DNA from: Cedecea neteri
GTDB lineage: Bacteria > Pseudomonadota > Gammaproteobacteria > Enterobacterales > Enterobacteriaceae
Length of the DNA stretch: 64,000 bases
Direction: 5' to 3'
Assembly: GCF_000758325.1 (NCBI RefSeq)
Contig: NZ_CP009459.1
Coordinates: forward strand, 3,782,001-3,846,000
Positions 49,829-60,626 of the stretch are shown here, piece after piece. Made by a program: the position numbers and the translations under genes. Within the stretch, counting starts at the first letter, position 1; each line of letters begins with the position of its first letter. The notes beneath the pieces were generated by a model that saw only the letters and a program-made list of their open reading frames with translations, had not been told where the DNA came from and searched no databases.

Positions 49829-51907
49829 TTATTTCGCTCCGATCGTCGCCGTCATGCGGATGTTACGGTTGTCGGACAGCTCCAGGCTAGAGAGCACCAC
49901 CAGCTGCGGCAGCGTTCTGCGCAAGAAGCGCGCCAGCAGCGGACGCAGGGCGTGGTTCACCAACAGCACCGGCGGTGCGCCCAGCATTTCCTGGCGCTGC
50001 AACGCATCCTGAGTCTGTTCCAGCAGGCGATCCGCCAGCCCCGGCTCAAGGCCGCCCCCGCCCTGCAGCGCCTGCAGCAGCAGACGCTCAAGAGACGCAT
50101 CCAGGCCAATAACCTGCACTTCACCGGTGCCAGGGAACCATTGCTGCGTGATAGCTCTGCCCAGCGCCACGCGAACCACGGCGGTTAATTCATGCGGATC
50201 GCTCTGAATAGGCGCATGCTCCGCCAGCGTTTCGAGAATGGTGCGCATATCGCGGATCGGCACTTTCTCTTCCAGCAGGTTTTGCAGCACTTTATGCAGC
50301 GTAGTCAACGTCACCACCGCCGGGATAAGATCTTCCGTCAGCTTAGGCATTTCCTGCGTCACGCGGTCAAGCAACTGTTGTGCCTCCTGGCGGCCAAACA
50401 GCTCTGGCGCAAACTGCCCGATAAGGTGGTTCAGGTGCGTTGCCACCACGGTACTCGCTTCAACCACGGTAAAGCCCTGAATCTGCGCCTGCTCTTTCAG
50501 CGCGCTCTCAATCCAGATGGCGGCCAGGCCAAAGGCCGGATCAATGGTCGCCTCGCCCGGTAGCGTCCCTGCGGCGGTGCCGGGGTTAATCGCCAGCCAG
50601 CGACCTGGGTATGCATCCCCACTGCCGATTTCTACGCCCTTCATCAAAATACGGTAGCGCGCAGGGGGCAGATCCATATTGTCGCGGATATGCACCACCG
50701 GCGGCAGGAACCCCATCTCCTGGGCGAATTTTTTACGAATACTGCGAATACGGCCCAGCAGCTCACCGTCCTGCTGAAAATCCACCATCGGAATCAGGCG
50801 ATAGCCCACTTCCATGCCCAGCGGATCTTCCAGCTGCACGTCATTCCAGGTCGCTTCCACGGCCTGATTATTTTCCGGCATCTTCACCGGCTGAGGCGCT
50901 TCCGGCGCGGCCATCTGGCGGCCACGCATCCACCAGGCCAGGCCCAGCAGTGCGGCGGTAAACAGCAGGAACACAAAGTTCGGCATACCCGGCACCATGC
51001 CGAGCAGCCCTAGCACGCCAGCGGCCAACAGCATCACGCGCGGGTTGTTGAACAGCTGAGTCACCATCTGCTCACCGACGTCCTGGTCGGTCGCCACGCG
51101 GGTCACGATCACACCCGCTGCGGTGGAAATCACCAGCGCCGGGATCTGGGCGACCAGGCCGTCACCGATGGTCAACAGCGTGTAGCTCTGTGCCGCCGCG
51201 CCCATCGCCATATCGTGCTGGATAACGCCGACCATCAGGCCGCCCACCACGTTAATCACCATGATGATAAGCCCGGCCACGGCGTCGCCGCGCACAAACT
51301 TACTTGCCCCGTCCATTGAGCCGTAGAAGTCCGCTTCCTGGGTCACTTCCGAGCGGCGTTTTTTCGCTTCTTCTTCACCAATGATCCCGGCGTTCAGATC
51401 GGCATCGATAGCCATCTGTTTCCCCGGCATCCCGTCCAGCACAAAACGCGCGCCCACTTCGGCGATACGCCCTGCACCCTTGGTGATAACCATAAAGTTG
51501 ATGATAACGAGGATAATAAACACCACGATACCGATGGCGAAGTTGCCACCCACCAGGAAGTGGCCAAAGGCTTCAACCACTTTACCCGCCGCCGCCGCAC
51601 CGGTATGTCCTTCCAGCAGGATGATACGGGTAGAGGCGACGTTCAGCGCGAGGCGCAGCAAAGTGGTAAACAGCAGAATGGTCGGAAACGCCGCGAAGTC
51701 CAGCGTGCGCTGGGTGAACATCGCCACCAGCAGCACCATGATCGACAGCGCGATGTTAAAGGTAAACAGCAGGTCGAGGACAAACGGCGGCAGCGGCAGC
51801 ACCATCATCGACAGAATCAGCAGGATCAGTACTGGTCCCGCAAGAATTTGCCATTGCCCAGATTTCATGTTGCCCGGCAGGCGCAACATCGCAGCCAGAT
51901 TAGCCAT
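49829..51907 (-). CDS. flhA: FlhA flagellar export gate protein
   Basis: 692 residues from MANLAAMLRLPGNM, as in E. coli. Eight transmembrane helices (~20-330) with the FHIPEP region GKQMAIDADLNAGIIGEEEAKKRRSEV, a linker, and a cytoplasmic ring domain (~360-692). Core of the flagellar type III export apparatus. Its start overlaps the flhB end by 8 bases. Confidence 0.97.
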   Translation of the reverse strand: MANLAAMLRLPGNMKSGQWQILAGPVLILLILSMMVLPLPPFVLDLLFTFNIALSIMVLLVAMFTQRTLDFAAFPTILLFTTLLRLALNVASTRIILLEGHTGAAAAGKVVEAFGHFLVGGNFAIGIVVFIILVIINFMVITKGAGRIAEVGARFVLDGMPGKQMAIDADLNAGIIGEEEAKKRRSEVTQEADFYGSMDGASKFVRGDAVAGLIIMVINVVGGLMVGVIQHDMAMGAAAQSYTLLTIGDGLVAQIPALVISTAAGVIVTRVATDQDVGEQMVTQLFNNPRVMLLAAGVLGLLGMVPGMPNFVFLLFTAALLGLAWWMRGRQMAAPEAPQPVKMPENNQAVEATWNDVQLEDPLGMEVGYRLIPMVDFQQDGELLGRIRSIRKKFAQEMGFLPPVVHIRDNMDLPPARYRILMKGVEIGSGDAYPGRWLAINPGTAAGTLPGEATIDPAFGLAAIWIESALKEQAQIQGFTVVEASTVVATHLNHLIGQFAPELFGRQEAQQLLDRVTQEMPKLTEDLIPAVVTLTTLHKVLQNLLEEKVPIRDMRTILETLAEHAPIQSDPHELTAVVRVALGRAITQQWFPGTGEVQVIGLDASLERLLLQALQGGGGLEPGLADRLLEQTQDALQRQEMLGAPPVLLVNHALRPLLARFLRRTLPQLVVLSSLELSDNRNIRMTATIGAK

Positions 51908-53051
51908 CGGAGTCCTTCTCGTTTGCAAAGTCCAGCGCCTCAGGCACCGGCAGATTTTCAGGTTTCTTCGGAATTAAGCCGCCCGCCACGCGCCAGCGGC
52001 GTAGCTGCCAGACCCAGGCCAGCACTTCCGCTACGGCAGAATAAAGCTGGCCGGGGATCTGCTGCCCAATTTCCGCATGGCGGTACAGGGCACGTGCCAG
52101 CGGAGGGGCTTCCAGCATCGGGATGCGGTTTTCATTGCCAATTTCTTTAATGCGCTGAGCGATCAGCCCGGCACCTTTCGCCAGAACTTTAGGCGCGCTC
52201 ATTTTGTTTTCGTCGTACTGCAGAGCCACCGCATAGTGGGTGGGGTTAGTCACGATAACGTCAGCTTTTGGCACATCGGCCATCATGCGGCGGCGCGCAA
52301 TGGCTCTTTGCTGCTGGCGAATACGCCCTTTAATGTGCGGGTCGCCCTCGTTTTGTTTGTACTCATCACGAATGTCCTGGCGAGTCATGCGTAACTTTTT
52401 AATGTGGCTGTAAATCTGGAAGAAGACGTCAAATCCCACCATCGGGATAAGGCCCAGAATCACCAGCAGGGCGCAAAGCGCCACCATGTTGAGCGCGCTG
52501 GCAAGGGCGGTCACCGGGGACTCACTCATCAAGCGCATCATCGCCGGCCAGTTGTGCCACAAATACCAGGCGGCCACGCAGCCCACCAGCACCGCTTTCA
52601 GCAGCGCCTTGAGCAATTCCGCCGCCGTCTGCATGGAAAACATCCGCTTAATGCCGGCAATCGGGTTGAGCTTGCCGAGATTAAACTTGATCGACTTGGC
52701 GCTAAAGTTCACGCCTCCCAGCAGCATCGGCGCGGCGATCGCGACAATAACCAGACCGGAGATCAGCGGCAGCAGCGCCATCACGGCGAGCTTAATCAAA
52801 TGGCTGATCTGATTCACAATCAGGCTGGGGTCGTTAATGATTTTATGGTCAAAATGCAGGCCGTCAGACAGCATTGCACCGAGCATCTTGCCCAGCGACG
52901 CCCCGCCCATCCAGATAATGCACAGCCCCACCAGTAACATCAGCAGGGAAGTCAGTTCACGGGAACGCGGGATCTGCCCCTCTTCACGCGCCTTTTCAAG
53001 TCGGTGGGCCGTGGGGGCTTCTGTTTTTTCCTGATCGCTATCTTCAGACAC
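51900..53051 (-). CDS. flhB: FlhB flagellar export switch protein
   Basis: 383 residues, GTG start (MSEDSDQEKTEAPTAHRLEKAREEGQ). Four membrane helices, then the autocleavage site NPTH in VIVTNPTHYAVALQYDE near residue 269. It switches export from rod/hook to filament substrates. The 143 bases upstream of it, before cheZ, have room for a FlhDC-dependent promoter, which I could not identify. Confidence 0.97.
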   Translation of the reverse strand: MSEDSDQEKTEAPTAHRLEKAREEGQIPRSRELTSLLMLLVGLCIIWMGGASLGKMLGAMLSDGLHFDHKIINDPSLIVNQISHLIKLAVMALLPLISGLVIVAIAAPMLLGGVNFSAKSIKFNLGKLNPIAGIKRMFSMQTAAELLKALLKAVLVGCVAAWYLWHNWPAMMRLMSESPVTALASALNMVALCALLVILGLIPMVGFDVFFQIYSHIKKLRMTRQDIRDEYKQNEGDPHIKGRIRQQQRAIARRRMMADVPKADVIVTNPTHYAVALQYDENKMSAPKVLAKGAGLIAQRIKEIGNENRIPMLEAPPLARALYRHAEIGQQIPGQLYSAVAEVLAWVWQLRRWRVAGGLIPKKPENLPVPEALDFANEKDSDG

Positions 53052-53194
53052 CGCAACAATCTCGTGGCCGCATTTTCAAGGACAGCATGCCAGAGCACGG
53101 TTGGGCTAATAGAGGAATTACAAACGTTTTTGTACGTTTATTTTAACGTTAACGGGCGGCCTCCCCCACGCACGCGAGAGCGGCCGCCGCTATT

Positions 53195-53845
53195 TTAAAA
53201 GCCTAAGCTGTCCAGCAAATCATCAACCTGATCCTGACTTGCCACCACGCCGGCGGCGGTAGCATCAAGCTGCGGGCCGTTCAGCAAGCCTTCGTTCACG
53301 CGCTTGGCGCGAGCGTCCGGCTCCGGCATGTTTTCCAGCAGCACCATCAACAGCTGGCGTTCGATCTCCTGGATAACGTCCATCATGCGCTTGATAACCT
53401 GGCCGGTAAGGTCCTGGAAATCCTGCGCCATCATGATTTCCAGCAACTGGGCGTTGGTGAAGCTGGTGTGCTCCGGGACGTCTGACAGGTAGCTGCGGGT
53501 GTCGGTCACCAGTTCGCGCGCATCTTTCAGCTCGATCGGATTTTCAAACCATGCATCCCAGCGGCCGCTCAGCGCTTTCGCTTCGCTTTCCAGCTGGTTC
53601 TGGTGAGGCTGAGACAGCTCCACGCAGTTCAGGGCGCGCTCGGCGGCCTGCGCGGTCATCTGCACGACATAGTCCAGGCGATCGCGGGCGTCAGGAATAG
53701 CTTCAGCCGCTTCAGCAATAGCCTGGTCGAGCCCCAGCTCACGCAGGCTGTCGCGCAGCATGCGGGTCAGGCTGCCGATACGTGCAATGATATCGGTCGG
53801 TGAATGCTCGTGTATCTCTGTTGCCGGGTTTGTTGATGAGTGCAT
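53195..53845 (-). CDS. cheZ: CheZ, CheY-P phosphatase
   Basis: 216 residues from [19 protein letters not shown]; a longer open frame overlaps cheY and is rejected. Long helical hairpin with the catalytic region [18 protein letters not shown] and the C-terminal CheY-binding peptide [15 protein letters not shown]. Last of the chemotaxis genes, 10 bases after cheY. Confidence 0.96.
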   Translation of the reverse strand: MHSSTNPATEIHEHSPTDIIARIGSLTRMLRDSLRELGLDQAIAEAAEAIPDARDRLDYVVQMTAQAAERALNCVELSQPHQNQLESEAKALSGRWDAWFENPIELKDARELVTDTRSYLSDVPEHTSFTNAQLLEIMMAQDFQDLTGQVIKRMMDVIQEIERQLLMVLLENMPEPDARAKRVNEGLLNGPQLDATAAGVVASQDQVDDLLDSLGF

Positions 53846-53855
53846 TTGCGCCTCC

Positions 53856-54260
<405 letters not shown>

Positions 54261-54264
54261 TCAG

Positions 54265-55314
54265 TTAAATACGTATTGCCTGTCCGGCACTAATTTTCGC
54301 CAGCATCTGCTGGCTAACCTGGCTTAAATCGACCACTTCGCTGACGCCACCGGAATTGATGGCCTCACGCGGCATGCCGAACACCACACAACTTGCTTCG
54401 TTTTGGGCGATGGTCCACGCCCCTGCCTGATGCATCGCCAGCATCCCGGCGGCACCGTCATTACCCATCCCGGTGAGGATCACGCCCACGGCGTTACGCC
54501 CTGCGTGTTTCGCCACCGAATGGAACAGCACATCCACGGCCGGGCGATGCCGGTTCACGGGTGGGCCGTCATGTAATTTGATTTGATAGTTAGCGCCGCT
54601 GCGCGCCAGCTCCATGTGCTTATCACCCGGGGCGATATAGGCATGGCCTGGCAGTACGCGCTCGCCGTCTTCGGCCTCTTTAACGCTGATCTGACACAGC
54701 TTGTTCAGCCGCTCGGCGAACGAACGGGTGAAGCCAGGCGGCATATGCTGGGTAATCAACAGCGCCGGGCTGGAAAGCGGCAGCGGCTGCAGCACATGGC
54801 GAATCGCTTCGGTGCCGCCGGTTGAAGCCCCAATGGCAATCAATTTTTCCGAGCTCAGCAGCGGCCCGGCCTTCAGCGTCGCAGGCACAGCGGCTGGCGC
54901 ATGTGCGGCAATCTTAGCCCTGGCGGCGGTTCGCACCTTTTCAGCAATCATTTCGCTGTAGGCCAGCATCCCTTCGCGGATGCCAAGCTGCGGCTTGGTC
55001 ACAAAGTCGATCGCACCCAGCTCCAGCGCGCGCAGCGTCACTTCTGAGCCTTTGCCGGTCAGCGAAGAAACCATCACCACCGGCATAGGCCGCAGGCGCA
55101 TCAGCTTTTCAAGGAAGTCGAGGCCGTCCATTCGCGGCATTTCGACATCCAGCGTTAACACATCCGGATTGAACTTTTTAATCAGATCGCGCGCCACCAG
55201 CGGGTCCGGGGCGGTAGCAACCATTTCCATATCGCTATGACTGTTGATAATTTCCGTCATTATCTGCCGCATCAGCGCAGAGTCATCGACCGATAAGACA
55301 CGTATTTTCGTCAT
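54265..55314 (-). CDS. cheB: CheB chemoreceptor methylesterase
   Basis: 349 residues. Receiver domain with the phosphorylation Asp in [12 protein letters not shown] (~D56), linker, then methylesterase with Ser in [11 protein letters not shown], His in [11 protein letters not shown] and Asp in MGNDGAAGM. Overlaps the cheR end by 4 bases (ATGA). Confidence 0.97.
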   Translation of the reverse strand: MTKIRVLSVDDSALMRQIMTEIINSHSDMEMVATAPDPLVARDLIKKFNPDVLTLDVEMPRMDGLDFLEKLMRLRPMPVVMVSSLTGKGSEVTLRALELGAIDFVTKPQLGIREGMLAYSEMIAEKVRTAARAKIAAHAPAAVPATLKAGPLLSSEKLIAIGASTGGTEAIRHVLQPLPLSSPALLITQHMPPGFTRSFAERLNKLCQISVKEAEDGERVLPGHAYIAPGDKHMELARSGANYQIKLHDGPPVNRHRPAVDVLFHSVAKHAGRNAVGVILTGMGNDGAAGMLAMHQAGAWTIAQNEASCVVFGMPREAINSGGVSEVVDLSQVSQQMLAKISAGQAIRI

Positions 55315-56176
55315 GTTCTTTCCTTACTCAGGCCATAGACCGTCTGACCACGCAGCCAGAAGTCACGGCTGAGGTTACTGAAGTTCTCCGAATGCCCGGC
55401 AAACAGCAGCCCGCCGGGTTTCAGCAGCGGAACAAAGCGCTGCAAAATCGCCTGCTGTGTAGGTTTATCGAAATAAATCATCACATTGCGGCAAAAAATG
55501 GCATCAAATGGCCCCGGCACCGGTGCCTGCTTGTCCAGCAGGTTGATCGGCGCAAAATCAATATGATTCGACAGTTCACTGCGCACCCGGACCAGCCCCT
55601 CATGCGGCCCCGTGCCGCGCATGAAATAGCGCTGCATCTGTACCGGCGAAAGCGTTTTCAGCTCTTCCTGGCGATAAACGCCGCTTTGCGCTTTCTCCAG
55701 CACCTGGGTGTCGATATCGCTGGCAAAAACCTTCCATCGGCCCGCGCCGCCCCCAGCACATCCGCCAGGGTAATGGCGATGGAGTAAGGTTCTTCGCCGG
55801 TCGAAGCCGCCGCGCTCCAGACTTTATAGTCCCCGCTGCGTTTGCGGGCATGCTCCGCAAGGATCGGGAAATGGTGTCCTTCGCGAAAAAAAGCAGTCAG
55901 GTTAGTGGTCAGCGAGTTGATAAACGCCTGCCATTCGGCGCTGCTGGAGTTGGCCTCCAGCATGCCTAAGTAGCGGCCAAAATCATCCAGCCCCAGCAGA
56001 CGCAGGCGGCGAACCAGACGGTTATAAACCATGTCCCGTTTGTGGTCGGCCAGCACGATACCCGCGCGCTGATAGATCAACTGGCATATCCGACGAAAAT
56101 GCGCGTCGGACAGCGGCAGACGCTGTGTCATCTGTAGCATTAATGACTGTTGCCCGGTGGGCGTAGATGATGTCAT
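55311..56176 (-). pseudogene. cheR: CheR chemoreceptor methyltransferase, frameshifted
   Basis: The first 145 or so residues (55741-56176) match E. coli CheR through VWSAAASTGEEPYSIAITLADVLGAA. The frame then runs into nonsense (RADGRFLPAISTPRCW). The correct sequence continues in another frame as RWKVFASDIDTQVLEKAQSGVYRQEEL and reaches the normal C-terminus at 55311. A one-base loss in the GC-rich stretch 55738-55756 explains the switch. As written no complete methyltransferase is made, and adaptation would fail; a sequencing or assembly error in the GC run is an equal possibility because both halves are otherwise perfectly conserved. Confidence 0.88.
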
Positions 56177-56195
56177 AGCGCCTTCTTTATTCCCT

Positions 56196-57800
56196 TCAAG
56201 ATGTTACCCATTCTCCGGTCGCGGCGAATTCACTGGCTGCGGGCTCAGCATCGGCACCGCTCAGGTTAAATACCGCGACCACGCCGGAAAGATATTCAGC
56301 CTGACCCGCCAGCGAATCGGTGGCACTGGCGGCTTCTTCCACCAGCGCGGCGTTTTGCTGCGTGACTTGATCCATCTGGCTGACCGCCTGGGCGACTTGC
56401 TCAATCCCACGGCGCTGTTCATCTGACGCCGAGGCAATTTCGCCCATAATGTCGTTCACCTGCGTGACCGAACGGACAATTTCAGCCATTGTTGTCGCCG
56501 CCGTATCGACCAGCTTCGACCCCTGCTGGACGCGGTCAACGGACTCTTCAATTAACACTTTGATCTCTTTGGCCGCCTGCGCGCTGCGGCTGGCCAGGTT
56601 ACGAACTTCCCCGGCAACCACCGCAAACCCACGCCCCTGCTCCCCGGCACGTGCCGCTTCTACCGCCGCGTTCAGCGCGAGGATATTGGTCTGGAACGCA
56701 ATCCCGTCGATCACGCTGGTAATATCGCTAATTTTCTGCGAACTTCCCGCGATGTCGCGCATGGTGTTTGCCACGTTCGCTGCCTGCTGCCCGCCCTGCT
56801 TCGCGGTATCGGCCGCGCTGCGGGAAAGCTGTGCCGCCTGGCGAGCGTTATCGGCGTTCTGCCCCACCGTGGCCGTGAGCTGTTCCATGCTGGCCGCCGT
56901 TTCTGCCAGGGAAGCCGCCTGCTGCTCAGTGCGAGCCGACAGGTCGCTGTTGCCTGCGGCGATCTCGCCGATACCAGCGTGCATAGAGCGGGTGCCGCTG
57001 CGCACCTGGCTGACCGTCTCTTTTAACGCCGCCTGCATATTTTTCAGGCTGGCGAATATCTCCGAGATCTCATTGCGCCCGAAGACCGAAATCGGCTTCG
57101 CCAGGTCCCCGGCGGCAATGCTGTCAAAGTGGCTACGCACAATCGCCAGCGGCTGCACAATCATCTTGCGCGACCAGGCCAGGGAGCCAAGCAACAGCAC
57201 CACGGCAACGATCGTCACCACGGTGAAAATCACCGCGGAGATATGGTAATTTTTCTGGCTGTCACCGCTCGCGGTTTGCACAATCTGATTAATGCTCTGC
57301 TGCCAGGCATTGAAGTTCGCGTCAAAAACGCCCTGCGATTTCTGTACCGGCGCGGTCATAAAGTCGGAAAGCTGGTTGTTCTCGAGCCACGTCGCCTGAT
57401 GCTGGAGATCGTCTCTGAACGCCGCGTAGCTCTCTTTCGTCGACGTCAGCATTGTCTCGGCTTCACCTTCTTTCGGCGGGATCTCAAGGAACTGGTTAAA
57501 CAGCATATCCGCCTGCTTCAGGCTGCTGCGCGCATCCGCCATCAGGCGCTTAATATCGTCCGGTGGATAGCTGAGCGCCGTCAGCGTGCCCGCCCGGTTC
57601 AAGGCATTGCTGGCCTGCAGTAACGCGGCCCGGCTTTGGGTTAACGCATCGCGCTGCTGATTGCTAACCTCAACCCTTTTCAGGTTCTGGAAATCGTCAC
57701 GAAAAGCCCAGAAAGACAACCCATTACTGCCAATCTGCAAAACGCCGCAGACAATCAAAATCAGGAAAAGCGTGGTCGAGATCCGGATACGGTTTAACAT
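56196..57800 (-). CDS. tap: Tap-like methyl-accepting chemotaxis protein
   Basis: 534 residues from the ATG at [14 protein letters not shown]; the frame's first codon is a TTG one position earlier. The periplasmic domain (~30-190) matches E. coli Tap ([32 protein letters not shown]), the dipeptide receptor that works with DppA. HAMP ~210-265, signalling hairpin tip [23 protein letters not shown]. It lacks the C-terminal NWETF tether, as Tap does. Confidence 0.93.
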   Translation of the reverse strand: MLNRIRISTTLFLILIVCGVLQIGSNGLSFWAFRDDFQNLKRVEVSNQQRDALTQSRAALLQASNALNRAGTLTALSYPPDDIKRLMADARSSLKQADMLFNQFLEIPPKEGEAETMLTSTKESYAAFRDDLQHQATWLENNQLSDFMTAPVQKSQGVFDANFNAWQQSINQIVQTASGDSQKNYHISAVIFTVVTIVAVVLLLGSLAWSRKMIVQPLAIVRSHFDSIAAGDLAKPISVFGRNEISEIFASLKNMQAALKETVSQVRSGTRSMHAGIGEIAAGNSDLSARTEQQAASLAETAASMEQLTATVGQNADNARQAAQLSRSAADTAKQGGQQAANVANTMRDIAGSSQKISDITSVIDGIAFQTNILALNAAVEAARAGEQGRGFAVVAGEVRNLASRSAQAAKEIKVLIEESVDRVQQGSKLVDTAATTMAEIVRSVTQVNDIMGEIASASDEQRRGIEQVAQAVSQMDQVTQQNAALVEEAASATDSLAGQAEYLSGVVAVFNLSGADAEPAASEFAATGEWVTS

Positions 57801-57842
57801 CAAAGCTTCCCTCTGCCGGCCAGCAGGCCGGTATTCATCTGA

Positions 57843-59510
57843 TCAGAAAGTTTCCCAGTTATCGTCATCCCCGGCCCGGGCCGGAGTACGCGGGGCATGA
57901 ACCACAGGGCTTTGCGCTACCGGCGCGGCCACTGCAGGTTTTTTACTACCCGCATTCCCTTGCAAACGGAACGTCGCGACTGACTGAGTCAGGCGGCTGG
58001 CCTGCTCCTCCAGCGCGGCGGCCGCGGCAGCAGACTCTTCCACCAGCGAGGCGTTCTGCTGCGTCACTCTGTCCATCTCAGACACGGCCAGGGCGACCTG
58101 GTCGATACCCCGGCTTTGCTCGTCAGAGGCGGAGGCTATTTCCCCCATGATGTCCGTCACCCGCGTCACTGCGTTCACGATGTCGCTCATGGTTTCCCCG
58201 GCGCTTTCAACCAGCACGGAACCCGTATCCACGCGTGAAACGGAATCTTCAATCAGCAACTTAATTTCTTTCGCCGCCTGGGCGCTGCGGCTGGCTAAGT
58301 TACGCACTTCCCCGGCGACAACCGCGAAGCCGCGTCCTTGCTCACCCGCACGCGCGGCCTCTACCGCCGCGTTCAGCGCCAGGATGTTGGTCTGGAAAGC
58401 AATCCCGTCTATCACGCTAATGATGTCGGCAATTTTCTTGGAGGAGCCCGCGATGTCGTGCATGGTTTTCACCACGCCATCCACAACCTTGCCGCCGCGC
58501 TGGGCGGTTTCGGACGCATTCAGCGCCAGCTGAGAGGCCTGGCGCGCGTTTTCGGCGTTCTGCTTCACGGTGGCGGTGAGCTGTTCCATGCTGGCGGCGG
58601 TTTCTTCCAGGGACGCCGCCTGTTGCTCGGTGCGGGATGAAAGGTCGTTGTTGCCTGCGGCAATTTCGGTGGTGCCGCTGTAAATGGCATCCGATCCTTC
58701 GCGCACGCTGCTGACGGTGGTAATCAGTTCCTGCTGCATGTGCTGCACGCTGGAGGCAAGCTGGGTCAGCTCGTTTTTCCCTTCAACGTTAATTTTTTCC
58801 GTCAGGTTACCGGCCGCAATCTCGCGAATATGGCCAATCACCACGTTCAGCGGCTTAAGCAGGATCTGACGCATACCGACCCAGACCAGCAGAATCACTG
58901 CGGCCAGCGCCAGGGCTAAAATGCCAAGCTGCCAGATGGCAAAGGTGTAGCCGTCGCGGCTGTCGACGTACGAGGCTTCGTACATGCGATCGTTCAGCGC
59001 CAGGTAACCGTCGTAGGCTTTTTCAAGCGCATTCTGCATGCCCTGGGTCGACTGGCCGAAATAGGCATCCATGTTGCCGCTTTCCAGGTAGCCAATCAGC
59101 TCCGCCAGCGCCTGATGGTAGGTCTGGTAATCACCGTCGATATCTTTCACCACGGTGTTCATTTCGGCGGAAATGGGCGCAACCTGTTTAAAGTTGTTGT
59201 AGTGCTGCTCGGCGCTGGCGAGGGATTTCTTCGCATTGTTCAACAGATCGGTTTTGGCCGCGCTTTGGCTATTGGCCGGATCCATCATCATGCGCGCGGC
59301 AGAGCGGCTAAGGTTAATACGCGTGTGCAACATCAGGATCCATGCCTGATTTAATTCGGCCTGCTGCACCCGCAGCTCGCGGGAGACTTTGAAGTTATCA
59401 TTGTTGTTTTTTAACGAATTAAAGAACATTCCACCGGAAATGATTTGCAGCAGCGCGAACACCACCAGCACCATCATCAGCATGGTGACAACGCGAATAC
59501 GCTTTAACAT
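57843..59510 (-). CDS. tar: Tar-like methyl-accepting chemotaxis protein
   Basis: 555 residues from [13 protein letters not shown]. The periplasmic segment [10 protein letters not shown]-type region ([18 protein letters not shown]) carries the arginines that bind aspartate in Tar, and PTQGMQNA is replaced by [13 protein letters not shown], methylation helices and the conserved signalling tip follow. The C-terminus is NWETF, the tether for CheR and CheB, which Tap needs in trans. First gene of the tar-tap-cheRBYZ operon, with its own FliA promoter. Confidence 0.94.
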   Translation of the reverse strand: MLKRIRVVTMLMMVLVVFALLQIISGGMFFNSLKNNNDNFKVSRELRVQQAELNQAWILMLHTRINLSRSAARMMMDPANSQSAAKTDLLNNAKKSLASAEQHYNNFKQVAPISAEMNTVVKDIDGDYQTYHQALAELIGYLESGNMDAYFGQSTQGMQNALEKAYDGYLALNDRMYEASYVDSRDGYTFAIWQLGILALALAAVILLVWVGMRQILLKPLNVVIGHIREIAAGNLTEKINVEGKNELTQLASSVQHMQQELITTVSSVREGSDAIYSGTTEIAAGNNDLSSRTEQQAASLEETAASMEQLTATVKQNAENARQASQLALNASETAQRGGKVVDGVVKTMHDIAGSSKKIADIISVIDGIAFQTNILALNAAVEAARAGEQGRGFAVVAGEVRNLASRSAQAAKEIKLLIEDSVSRVDTGSVLVESAGETMSDIVNAVTRVTDIMGEIASASDEQSRGIDQVALAVSEMDRVTQQNASLVEESAAAAAALEEQASRLTQSVATFRLQGNAGSKKPAVAAPVAQSPVVHAPRTPARAGDDDNWETF

Positions 59511-59541
59511 AGGACGCCCTTTTAACGACTTGTTCCCGAGG

Positions 59542-59568
59542 TTATCGGCACCGCTCACGGGAACTTTA
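59542..59568 (-). promoter_or_regulatory. FliA (sigma-28) promoter of tar
   Basis: On the minus strand TAAAGTTC and GCCGATAA are separated by 11 bases, an almost exact match to the flagellar class III consensus TAAAGTTT-N11-GCCGATAA. The -10 lies about 32 bases upstream of the tar start. It makes the tar-tap-che genes independent of the pilus cluster upstream. Confidence 0.93.
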
Positions 59569-59635
59569 CGTTAAGTCACAGGGAAATTAACCGGTTGCGC
59601 TATGGCAACCGGCTATCTGTCAGGCAGGGGAACGA

Positions 59636-60592
59636 TCAATAGGTTACGGTGATAGTCACCGTGTCGGCATAGCTATCTGGCGTGTAATTGGTGCTCGGAA
59701 TTGTGACATAGACCGGGAACTGCTGTGCAGCCCCGGTGCCGGTACTGGAAGGCATGTTCTGCGACGTGTTGCCCCACACCGCCCCGGATGTTCCGGTGGC
59801 TTGTCTTAGCTGATAAGGCACCTGATCGGTATTACTTCCCGTGCCTGACAATACCCCGGTGCCGCCCGTGTTGCCGTTCGATGGCGTCAGGCCCACGGTG
59901 TAAAGCGTGCCGTTGGTGCAGGCAATCCCGATGGTGTTATTCGAAGCCACATTGGTTTGCGTGGCCGTCACCGGCCCAAAGCTAACGTTATTGGCATAGC
60001 TGACGTTGCACTGCTTGCCCACTGTCGCCACCACGTTGAAGGGAAAGTTTGCCGTCACGCCCGTGCCGCAGCTTGCGGGCGGCGCCAACAGGCCGGTGTT
60101 CATTGTGACTGTCATCATGCCGCTGGTGTAAGTATCTTGATAGCCGCCTGGCGCGGCGGATATTTGCGGCAGCGTCATTTGGGCGTAGACCGTCAGGCTG
60201 CCGGTGACGGGCGTCAGGTTAAGCAAATTGAGCTGCACCACCGGGTACGTTGTTCCCGACTGGAACTGGCTTCCCCACGCCCCCCCGCTCAATGTGCCCT
60301 GATAAAGCTCATAGGACAGCGTACTGGCCGGTGGCCCGGCAAAGGACATTTTGTGGTTCCCTACCCCGGCCCCGTCGATATTGAAGCAGAGCGTCACCCC
60401 GGCAAGAAGATCGCCCAATTGCTTGGTACAGCTGTAATCGAAGGTCATCGACGTGTTCGGCGTGCCTGTCGCCAGCGGGTTGAGGGTGCCAAAGTTAACG
60501 TTTTGCACGTTACTCACCGAGCACACGACCGCATGGCTAATCCCGGGGGACAGCAAGAGCACCGCCAGCAGCAACAATTGTTTTAATCTCAT
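59636..60592 (-). CDS. Two-domain SCPU pilus tip adhesin (CsuE-like)
   Basis: 318 residues from MRLKQLLLLAVLLLSPGISHA, a signal peptide. Two spore coat U domains follow: the first opens CSVSNVQNVNFGTLNPLA, the second KQCNVSYANNVSFGPVTAT and ends with TPDSYADTVTITVTY, a sequence characteristic of SCPU pilins. Two domains in one protein and last position in the cluster match CsuE-type tip adhesins of archaic chaperone-usher pili, which bind abiotic surfaces. Located 34 bases after the usher. Confidence 0.88.
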   Translation of the reverse strand: MRLKQLLLLAVLLLSPGISHAVVCSVSNVQNVNFGTLNPLATGTPNTSMTFDYSCTKQLGDLLAGVTLCFNIDGAGVGNHKMSFAGPPASTLSYELYQGTLSGGAWGSQFQSGTTYPVVQLNLLNLTPVTGSLTVYAQMTLPQISAAPGGYQDTYTSGMMTVTMNTGLLAPPASCGTGVTANFPFNVVATVGKQCNVSYANNVSFGPVTATQTNVASNNTIGIACTNGTLYTVGLTPSNGNTGGTGVLSGTGSNTDQVPYQLRQATGTSGAVWGNTSQNMPSSTGTGAAQQFPVYVTIPSTNYTPDSYADTVTITVTY

Positions 60593-60626
60593 GCGGTTCA
60601 CTCCTGTAGCAAAGTCCACAGTTACG

